A stretch of 13,319 nucleotides of DNA from JBBQKP01 sp038326995. GTDB lineage: Bacteria; Planctomycetota; Phycisphaerae; Tepidisphaerales; Tepidisphaeraceae. The DNA lies in contig JBBQKP010000083.1 of the NCBI GenBank assembly GCA_038326995.1, positions 1 to 13,319 of the forward strand, in the 5' to 3' direction. The translations under genes were made by a program, and so were the position numbers. Of this stretch, positions 1 to 5,568 are shown in pieces; position 1 is the first letter of the stretch, and every line of letters starts with the position of its first letter. The notes under the pieces are model-generated. The model ran no database searches, had not been told where the DNA came from, and was given only the letters and a program-made list of their open reading frames with translations.

Positions 1-342
1 CTCGGCCTGTCCGCGCGGAATCACCTCGCCGCTCAGACGATTTTCTACCGGCCTCACCACCACAACCAAAGGCCCTTCTCGCGCGAAGGTCTGCAGTACT
101 TCCGGATCGCCCGCGATCTTCATCGCCATGTCGTCGGTCATTTGCTGAAGGTCGACTGAATCGAGCGCCGAACTCTGGCCGTGCTGAAGTGCGTTGGCGC
201 ATCCCGATAGAAACACGAGCGTGATGAACAGAGCATGAAGAGCACATACACGCAGCGCGCAAACAAGGCCGGGCCTGAAAGAGGAAATCTTCCAAGCCCA
301 TTCGCCTGCGTGTGGTTTATGCATCTGCCTTGTTAATGTCAT
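1..342 (-). CDS. Lipoprotein, LpoB/CsgG-like, N-terminal part only (3' end outside window)
   Basis: I translated this frame directly: it is open from an ATG at 342 to the window edge (114 codons) and runs off the left end. A long basic N-terminus is followed by a hydrophobic stretch and the lipobox LSGC, with the lipidated Cys at about residue 48, so the product is predicted to be an exported lipoprotein. The mature part reads DLQQMTDDMAMKIAGDPEV and then VVVVRPVENRLSGEVIPRG. This resembles the opening strand of LpoB/CsgG-type domains and also the same region of the lipoprotein at 1347-2399 (IVVFVNRTVEGQIIPVTQP), which suggests paralogues. A second in-frame ATG at 324 is possible and AAGG lies just before it; GGTGAG lies before 342. 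It lies 134 bp downstream of the lpoB-like gene on the same strand, so co-transcription is plausible. The function is not known; the family placement is inferred from a short segment. Confidence 0.75.
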   Translation of the reverse strand, partial: MTLTRQMHKPHAGEWAWKISSFRPGLVCALRVCALHALFITLVFLSGCANALQHGQSSALDSVDLQQMTDDMAMKIAGDPEVLQTFAREGPLVVVVRPVENRLSGEVIPRGQAE

Positions 343-476
343 CTCAGCTTTCTCACCTTGAAGAAGATTCACGAACCAGTGCTCTGTCACACATACAGAA
401 CACCGGTCAGAGACCGGTGCCACCGACATTTCATGCAATTTTTTAGAGTCACGCCTATTTTAACTTGCTCAAAGCA
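343..476. other. Short intergenic region between two minus-strand lipoprotein genes
   Basis: This gap separates the stop of the lpoB-like gene from the start of the truncated lipoprotein gene. It holds the hairpin at 401-419 and, on the plus strand, a T6 run near 438-443. I see no gene or clear promoter here. Confidence 0.5.
396..424 (-). repeat. Hairpin repeat, third member of the GGTGsCAC family
   Basis: CACCGGTC (401-408) and GACCGGTG (412-419) form a perfect 8-bp stem with a 3-nt loop. Read on the minus strand, the stem is preceded by GGTGG and followed by TTCTG, giving the framework GGTGG-CAC...GTG-TT. The two hairpins at 11664-11765 have the same framework (GGTGC-CAC...GTGT) with different stem sequences. 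It sits 3' of the lpoB-like gene and might act as a transcription or processing signal, although no T tract follows it directly. A dispersed REP-like hairpin is the alternative I prefer. Confidence 0.5.
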
Positions 477-1091
477 CTAGTTCGCGACCCGTACCTCGTA
501 CATGTCCGTCCAGACGATTTCGCGCGTGTTGAGGTCCGTGAGTTTGAACTCGAACTGATAGTAATTCGTGCCGCGGTTGGGCAGATCGCGTGCGGTGCAG
601 TACAGGCCGAAGTCGGGCTGAATGCCCTTCTTTCCAGGCGCGGCCGCCCCCGGACCCTGACCGAAGTCGTCGCGCTCCTGTTCGAGTTCACGGTTTTGGA
701 GGTCGCGAAACTGCTCACGATTTTCGATCAGCTGCACTCGGCCGCGACCCTGACGTGCGAGGTTGGTTTTCAAGCGAATCAGAAACACGTCCAGCGATTG
801 ACGCGAAGTGGCCGTCTGATTCTGAACACCCGTCACGACGATCGTCCAGCGCTCGCGCGAGGCGTTGAGTTCTGGAAGGCCCAGCAGTGTCATGGCCATC
901 TGATCGGACGCCTGCACGACGTCGGCGGACTGCAGGCCGCGATCACGCGGGTCGAGATCGCCCACCGGAGGACGCTGGCGTCCGAACTCGCCCGGCTTAT
1001 CGCTATTACATCCGGCCACCATCGAACTCGCCGCGATCATTAGGCACGCCGCGGTTTTCACACTTCGAGTCTTCACGCTTCTGTTTGTCAT
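477..1091 (-). CDS. lpoB: LpoB-family penicillin-binding-protein activator lipoprotein
   Basis: The protein is 204 aa from the ATG at 1091. I chose this start because GGAG lies 8-9 bases upstream; an in-frame ATG at 1103 and a much longer open frame to 1268 exist but lack a good ribosome site. The signal peptide ends in the lipobox VAGC, with Cys at about residue 28. The body follows the LpoB (YcfM) pattern: SADVVQASDQMAMTLLGLPEL, the strand TIVVTGVQNQTA, a helix rich in L/R, an FRDLQNRELEQ segment, and the closing strands YYQFEFKLTDLNTREIVWTD near the C-terminus. In E. coli, LpoB is an outer-membrane lipoprotein that reaches through peptidoglycan to stimulate PBP1b. The YcfL-like gene close by supports the family call. 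The partner in this organism is unknown, so function is inferred from family alone. Confidence 0.8.
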   Translation of the reverse strand: MTNRSVKTRSVKTAACLMIAASSMVAGCNSDKPGEFGRQRPPVGDLDPRDRGLQSADVVQASDQMAMTLLGLPELNASRERWTIVVTGVQNQTATSRQSLDVFLIRLKTNLARQGRGRVQLIENREQFRDLQNRELEQERDDFGQGPGAAAPGKKGIQPDFGLYCTARDLPNRGTNYYQFEFKLTDLNTREIVWTDMYEVRVAN

Positions 1092-1143
1092 TCGGTGCTC
1101 CATAAATTGGTCTTTTGTTTTTACCTTCGTCCTGTTTCTATCG

Positions 1144-1161
1144 GCCAGAACGTGCCAGAAC
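1144..1161. repeat. 8-bp direct repeat GCCAGAAC, 10-bp period
   Basis: GCCAGAAC occurs at 1144-1151 and again at 1154-1161, so the copies start 10 bp apart, about one helical turn. It lies between the two divergent lipoprotein genes and could be a regulator site, or chance. Confidence 0.4.
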
Positions 1162-1179
1162 AATCTCGTGATGATTGAT

Positions 1180-1212
1180 GTCCGCTTGTCGTCCGCCTGT
1201 CGTCCGCTCTGA
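1180..1212. repeat. Three tandem 11-bp units, GTCCGCYTGTC
   Basis: GTCCGCTTGTC (1180-1190), GTCCGCCTGTC (1191-1201) and GTCCGCTCTGA (1202-1212) follow each other without a gap. The first two differ at one base; the third keeps the first seven bases. It lies in the divergent region upstream of both the lpoB-like gene and the lipoprotein at 1347. Confidence 0.6.
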
Positions 1213-1346
1213 CGATTCTGCGGCACGTGTTGACCGCACAGTAAAACCTTCGGACGATGTTGAGACACGCACGGGTGCGGATGGGTAGTCTCTTCCGGAA
1301 TTTCATCACCAACGACGCAGCCGTTCGCGTGTCCAAAACATCACAC

Positions 1347-2399
1347 ATGACATTACCAAATAGCTTATCAAGCGGATCATTAGTTAGCGCCACACACGGC
1401 GCTCGAATCGTCGCGATGGTGGCGACCATGGGTGCCGCGACGATTTTCGCAGGATGCCAGTCACCCGCGCCGGCCCCCGCCCGAATTAACGTCCCGCGCG
1501 ATCCATCACAGGGCGCAGTCACGAGCTATGACCCGCTGCGTCCGCTTCGAGATTCATCTCAGGATGAAGGCGGCGCGCCTGCGCCTCTCTATGAGGACGT
1601 CCCCTTGATCACACAAGCACCTCCAGAGCAGCAGGCGTTCGTCCGCGCGTATGAGGCCGTCGGAAAGCCGAGGATCGTCGTGTTCGTGAACCGAACCGTC
1701 GAGGGTCAGATCATTCCCGTCACACAGCCGCGAACGCTCGTGGGCGTGGACGTGCGTCAGGAATCCTCAGCCGCTGTTGATATCGAACGCCGACAGACTT
1801 CAGAATCAACGGGCCGATTCCAGGACCGCGTCGATGAGAAGTTCGACTCGTTCAAATCCGAAGGCCCCGCCACGTTCAGAGAAACCAGGGAAGTTTACCT
1901 CGCCGCCGGGCAGTATGATGAGGTGGCCGCATCTCGCATCGACTATGACGCGATCGAGACCGTTCTGAGTGATTGGTTCAGCGCGGGCGGAAAGGTGACG
2001 CTGATTTCCGCGGACATGGCAAGGCAGCGGCTTACGGAAGAACAGGTCAAGGAGCTCGAAGCCGGCCGGCCGACCGCGCTGCGCGAACTGGCCGAGCGGC
2101 TTGACGCCGACATTCTTATTCAGGCGCAGGCGAAGGTGACGCGTCAGACGAAAGATGGGCTCGAAATTCGCATGCTGGTCGAGGCCATCAACACGCCCAG
2201 GCAAAGACAGGGCCAAGCACAGGGACAGGGACAAGATCAGGGCCAGGGCCAACCTCAAAGCGGCGGCGAGTCCCTCGCGCGTGCGTTCGTCGATGTGCCC
2301 CCGCCTCTTGAAAAAACCCAAATCAACAGATACACCCGCTTCCTCGCTCGCAAAATCATGTCGCAGCTTTCGGCGTCATGGGATCCTGCCAATCGATGA
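1347..2399 (+). CDS. Lipoprotein with LpoB/CsgG-like domain and Gln/Gly-rich insert
   Basis: From the ATG at 1347 the protein is 350 aa; the frame is open back to an ATG at 1257, and none of the possible starts has a clear ribosome site. The signal peptide has a hydrophobic core ending in FAGC (Cys at about residue 37), marking a lipoprotein. After a Pro-rich linker comes the strand PRIVVFVNRTVEGQIIPV. Later segments are an IDYDAIETVLSDWFSAGGKV helix-strand unit, LAERLDADILIQAQAKVTR and EIRMLVEAINT, and a C-terminal helix before the stop. That order (strand, helix, 'LGADxxLxG'-like strand, lipid-facing strand pair) resembles LpoB/CsgG/FlgO-type domains. A Gln/Gly tract of about 20 residues interrupts the last strands. 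It is divergent from lpoB and followed 55 bp later by the YcfL-like gene. The family call is structural inference; no function is assigned. Confidence 0.75.
   Translation: MTLPNSLSSGSLVSATHGARIVAMVATMGAATIFAGCQSPAPAPARINVPRDPSQGAVTSYDPLRPLRDSSQDEGGAPAPLYEDVPLITQAPPEQQAFVRAYEAVGKPRIVVFVNRTVEGQIIPVTQPRTLVGVDVRQESSAAVDIERRQTSESTGRFQDRVDEKFDSFKSEGPATFRETREVYLAAGQYDEVAASRIDYDAIETVLSDWFSAGGKVTLISADMARQRLTEEQVKELEAGRPTALRELAERLDADILIQAQAKVTRQTKDGLEIRMLVEAINTPRQRQGQAQGQGQDQGQGQPQSGGESLARAFVDVPPPLEKTQINRYTRFLARKIMSQLSASWDPANR
2208..2251 (+). repeat. In-frame CAGGGM-type short repeat coding a Gln/Gly tract
   Basis: Imperfect copies of CAGGGCCAA / CAGGGACAG lie head to tail and encode alternating Gln and Gly within the lipoprotein gene. 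The period is a multiple of three, so the frame is kept. Such tracts commonly vary in length by slippage; no variation can be seen from one sequence. Confidence 0.6.
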
Positions 2400-2454
2400 A
2401 GCTCGTCACCCTGCTCTGATCAATAAGACATCACTTCAAATGGTCTTCGCATTC

Positions 2455-2868
2455 ATGAAAAAAATATTTGCTCCCCTCGTATCTGTCTCCGTCGTTTCGA
2501 TTCTCCTTACATCATTGGCGTGCGAACGCGTCCGCGCCCCGATCCAGGCCCGGGCCGATCCGTTCCAAGCGTCGCAGGTCATGTTGACCGACAATGACCT
2601 TCGCAAAGAGACTGCCGTCGGGCAGCCCACCGCCACACGCGATGACGCGGGAAATCTCCTGCTGGTTCAAGTCCCCATCCGATCTGCCGTCAATCGAAGG
2701 CTCTACATTCAATACACCGTCAAGTTCTTTGATCGAAGCGGGCGCGAAATCAGCTCCAGCGGGCCTTTCACCAAGACCCTGGACCCAAACGTGCCCGAAT
2801 ACCTGCAGGCCAACAGCATGAGCCAGGCCGCGACCGATTTCCAGTTCAACATCCGCTACGCTCGGTAG
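2455..2868 (+). CDS. ycfL: YcfL/DUF1425-type small lipoprotein
   Basis: The protein is 137 aa from the ATG at 2455 (MKKIFAPL); an ATG at 2440 would add five residues and neither has a strong ribosome site. The frame is open much further upstream but overlaps the preceding gene, so the short form is preferred. The N-terminus has two Lys, a hydrophobic core and then TSLAC (Cys23), a slightly unusual lipobox because Ser is at position -3. The mature part has LLLVQVPIRSAVNRRLYIQY, then VKFFDRSGREI, then a C-terminal FQFNIRY strand. This matches the pattern I recall for YcfL: a beta sandwich with 'vpvrN...l.vqYrf.wfD..G'. E. coli ycfL lies next to lpoB, and here it is 55 bp after an LpoB-like gene, which supports the call. 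The role of YcfL is not established. Confidence 0.65.
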   Translation: MKKIFAPLVSVSVVSILLTSLACERVRAPIQARADPFQASQVMLTDNDLRKETAVGQPTATRDDAGNLLLVQVPIRSAVNRRLYIQYTVKFFDRSGREISSSGPFTKTLDPNVPEYLQANSMSQAATDFQFNIRYAR

Positions 2869-3085
2869 TTGAATGAACGCGGCATTGAGTGAACCCTGTC
2901 GCTAGCGGTCTGTCCACGGCAGCCTGTTCCCTGTCCCCAGTTCCCTGTCCCCTGCACCCTCGCTTCTTGACCATAAGTCTCCGTCCCTGAACAATCCCAG
3001 TCGCGTTAAGTGGCCAGTCGGAACGGAAGTCCGAAATCCGCGAAAACGTCCACGACCCCAAATGTCAGATCAGGAGACACAACTT
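2869..3085. other. Intergenic region before the HEAT-repeat gene, with a short direct repeat
   Basis: TTCCCTGTCCCC occurs at 2927-2938 and 2941-2952, separated by AG, within a pyrimidine-rich stretch. The period is 14 bp. I see no gene. AGGAG at 3072-3076 serves the next gene. No clear -35/-10 pair is evident. Confidence 0.5.
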
Positions 3086-5389
3086 ATGAGCACAGGAACA
3101 GTAATGAAGTCAATGACGACCACCCGCACAAACAACTGCTCGAAAATCGGCCGAACCCACGCGACCAAAATCGCCGCCCTGGCGAACGCTTGCGTGGGCG
3201 CGGCAATGCCTGTTGCCCTGGTGCTTTGCGGTCTTTCCGTCATGTCTCCTCTAATGACTCCGAGCTCGGCGCTCGCACAGAGCGCAGCGGTAATGGAAAA
3301 ATCGCCGCTCGATCGTGACGTCGAAGATTTCTGGCACTTCGCCAAGATCGGCCGATACGACGCCGCCAAGGTTAAGGCCGACGCGATCATCGCCGCCGGA
3401 AGCGAGCCACTGGTCCTACTGACCAGCTTCGAGAAAGTCGCCTCCGCTCGCGGCGACGACCTCACGCAGTGGATGCTCCGCTATGAAAGTGTCGCCGCCA
3501 TCAAGGAACAGGCCGGCGCGATCCAAAAGACCCTTGCCGACGGTCGCTTCGCCCGCCGATCCGACCCGAACTTCATCGACCAGCAGATTCAGCGTCTGAA
3601 CGTCAATCAAATCGCCTACGAGAACGGCCTGCGAAATCTCAAGTCCAGTGGCGAACTGGCTGTTCCGCAGCTTCTGAACTATCTCAAAAGTCCTGATAAA
3701 TCTGCCTTTCATGCTTCGGTCCGCAAGGCCCTTCGCGACCTGGGCAAAGACGCGCTCAACCCCCTTGTCGCCGCGACCGAACTGACCGACAACGACACGC
3801 TCGCACAGGTCATCGCGATCCTCGGTGAGTCGGGCTATGCCGATGTCGCACCGTATCTCGAACGGCTCTCGTCCTCACCGAAATCCACCGGCCCCGTGAA
3901 GGAAGCCGCATTGATCGCCCTGGGTCGACTCGGCGTCTCGCCCACGGGTGCGGGCCAAGGCTTCCACGACCTGGCCGAGAAGTTCTACACCGGCAAGTCG
4001 TCGATCGCGTTTGATAATCGCAACCCGCTGGCGAACGTTTGGTATTACAACCAGGAACTGGGCCTGGAAAAACGCGAAGTCCCGCACGCTGTTTACGCCG
4101 AGATCATGACGCTCCGTTCGGCCGAATACGCTCTGGAAATACAAGACGGTTCCGAAGGAGAACTTGCCACGAAGTCGCTCGCGCTCTGGCTCGTCGCCAA
4201 CTATAAGCGTGAAGTCGAACTCGCAGGCGCAGCTGACCCGACACGCGGCACTGATCAGCCCAAGGCACACTATTATGGTGTGACCAGCGGCACATCATTC
4301 CTCGACCTGGCGCTCACGCGGGCAATTGCCGACGGAGATGCGGCCGTCGCGTTCGAAATCATTCGCTCGCAGCAGGAAATCGCCGGCCCGGCCAACACGG
4401 ACCTGAGCAAGGCCGACAGCGCGCTGATCGCGGCGATGCAGTATCCCGACCGTCGCGTTCGCTTCGAAGCCGCGTTCGCCGTCGCCGATGCCCGCAAGGC
4501 AGGCGTCGCGTTCGACGGTGCCGATCTGGTCGTGCCCTTGCTCGGCGAAGCGATCAGCCAAACCGGACAGACCTCGGTGCTGATCATTTCCGCAACGACC
4601 GACGCCGCCAACGCGCTGGTCGAGCCGATCAAGGCCGGCGGCGGAGTCGCGGCCGTCGTCACCAGCGCCGCCGACGTCGCAACGTCGGCCGCCGGTCTGC
4701 CTTCGGTCGATGTCGTCGTGCTGACCAAAGACGTCAGTCCCGAAACCGCCAACTCCGTTCTGGTCCAATTGGCTTCTTCCCCAAAACTTCGGGGCGCCGC
4801 CCGACTGGTTCAGACCGAAACAACGCAATCGGCTTTCGAGCAGCTCAAGCTCTCCGACAAGCTCCTCACCACGACCGTCACCACCGACCCCGCCGCGCTG
4901 GTCACGGAGATCAACGCCGCCAACGCCAAAGTCGGCTCGGTGCCCGTCGATCCCGCCGTCGCGACCGAATACGCCACACGCGCCGGAACTCGCCTGGTTC
5001 AGCTCGGTGCCATCGCCCCGGCAGAACTTCCCGTCATCAAGGGCACCCTGCTTCAGTCGCTCGCCAACGACACCAGGCCCGAAGTGGTTTCAATCGTCGG
5101 CGACGTTCTGGCACTGCTCGACGACGTGGACGCGCAGTCGCAGCTTTTCGCCAAGGCCAACGCCGACGCGACGCCCGCCGAGCTTCGAGTGAGCCTGTTC
5201 AAGTCGCTTGCCAAGAGCGCGAAACTGCATGGCAGTAAACTAAGCGAGTCCGATGTCGCCGCTCTCGAGAAGGCCGTGATCGAGACCCAAGACCTCGCAG
5301 TCCGCGCCGCGGCCGCTGAAGCCCGGGGCGGCCTGAATCTCCCCGCCGCACAGGCCCGCAACGTGGTGCTTAAACAAGTCCAGCGATAA
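3086..5389 (+). CDS. Exported HEAT-repeat protein with degenerate receiver-like domain
   Basis: The protein is 767 aa from the ATG at 3086, chosen because AGGAG at 3072-3076 sits nine bases upstream; an ATG at 3062 lacks this. A long basic N-region of about 35 residues, a hydrophobic core (ALANACVGAAMPVALVL) and an SALA|Q cleavage site near residue 64 indicate Sec export. There is no Cys at the cleavage site. HEAT-like helical pairs appear around residues 190-290 (GELAVPQLLNYLKSPD, VRKALRDLGKDALNPLV, VKEAALIALGRLGV), again near 440-480 (YPDRRVRFEAAFAVADA) and at the C-terminus. Between about residues 497 and 615 the pattern is alternating strand and helix: SVLIIS, AAVVTS, VDVVVLTKD, ARLVQT, KLLTTT, as in a CheY-type receiver. 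The acidic pair after strand 1 is missing, so phosphorylation is unlikely. HEAT repeats usually bind proteins; the partner is unknown. It follows the lipoprotein genes on the same strand. Confidence 0.8.
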   Translation: MSTGTVMKSMTTTRTNNCSKIGRTHATKIAALANACVGAAMPVALVLCGLSVMSPLMTPSSALAQSAAVMEKSPLDRDVEDFWHFAKIGRYDAAKVKADAIIAAGSEPLVLLTSFEKVASARGDDLTQWMLRYESVAAIKEQAGAIQKTLADGRFARRSDPNFIDQQIQRLNVNQIAYENGLRNLKSSGELAVPQLLNYLKSPDKSAFHASVRKALRDLGKDALNPLVAATELTDNDTLAQVIAILGESGYADVAPYLERLSSSPKSTGPVKEAALIALGRLGVSPTGAGQGFHDLAEKFYTGKSSIAFDNRNPLANVWYYNQELGLEKREVPHAVYAEIMTLRSAEYALEIQDGSEGELATKSLALWLVANYKREVELAGAADPTRGTDQPKAHYYGVTSGTSFLDLALTRAIADGDAAVAFEIIRSQQEIAGPANTDLSKADSALIAAMQYPDRRVRFEAAFAVADARKAGVAFDGADLVVPLLGEAISQTGQTSVLIISATTDAANALVEPIKAGGGVAAVVTSAADVATSAAGLPSVDVVVLTKDVSPETANSVLVQLASSPKLRGAARLVQTETTQSAFEQLKLSDKLLTTTVTTDPAALVTEINAANAKVGSVPVDPAVATEYATRAGTRLVQLGAIAPAELPVIKGTLLQSLANDTRPEVVSIVGDVLALLDDVDAQSQLFAKANADATPAELRVSLFKSLAKSAKLHGSKLSESDVAALEKAVIETQDLAVRAAAAEARGGLNLPAAQARNVVLKQVQR

Positions 5390-5568
5390 GCCGCGGCCTT
5401 CCATTCCAAAACCGGTACGACTCAAACGAAACAAGTTGACGGAAAATTTTCCATCAGCTTGTTTCGTTTGATTGCAGTCTGGCGTCTATACTCGCACAAG
5501 ATGTCTCCTGGGCCATCTGCGTCTCGCATCACCAGTAGAGCGGTTGTGGTTTGTCGAAATTCCTTCCA
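5390..5568. other. Intergenic region with a long palindrome, upstream of the SecA-like gene
   Basis: It contains the 50-bp palindrome at 5422-5471 and little else that I can name. A TATACT hexamer at 5487-5492 resembles a -10 box, but the nearest -35-like TTGATT (5468-5473) is only 13 bp away, too close for a standard promoter. Confidence 0.5.
5422..5471. terminator. 50-bp near-perfect palindrome, probable terminator of the HEAT-repeat gene
   Basis: The arms TCAAACGAAACAAG (5422-5435) and CTTGTTTCGTTTGA (5458-5471) are perfect 14-bp complements. Inside, TGA/TCA (5437-5439, 5454-5456) and the 12-bp palindrome GGAAAATTTTCC (5441-5452) continue the dyad; only 5436/5457 (T/G) and 5440/5453 (C/A) fail to pair as DNA. 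It begins 33 bp after the HEAT gene stop. As RNA it would form a long hairpin whose 3' arm is U-rich, consistent with termination. The length and near-perfect symmetry also allow a protein-binding dyad or a remnant of a mobile hairpin element. Confidence 0.5.

Larger units (their letters stand above)
1092..1346. promoter_or_regulatory. Divergent intergenic region between two lipoprotein genes
   Basis: About 255 bp separate the minus-strand lpoB-like start from the preferred plus-strand start. Promoters for both directions must lie here or near here. It contains two sets of short direct repeats (1144-1161 and 1180-1212). A TTGACC hexamer at 1230-1235 could be a -35 element for the plus-strand gene, but no convincing -10 follows at the right distance. 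Part of the region (1257-1346) would be coding if the plus-strand gene starts at its earliest ATG. Confidence 0.35.

Noticed and set aside
465..1043. 192-aa open frame on the plus strand opposite the lpoB-like gene
   Set aside because: The minus-strand frame has a lipobox and LpoB-type sequence; the plus frame has neither a signal nor a family.
1104..1268. N-terminal extension of the lpoB-like gene to the ATG at 1268
   Set aside because: It would put about 59 residues before a standard lipoprotein signal peptide and cross the direct repeats; the ATG at 1091 has a good ribosome site.
5468..5492. TTGATT / TATACT promoter-like hexamers before the SecA-like gene
   Set aside because: The spacing is only 13 bp and the first hexamer lies in the palindrome arm.
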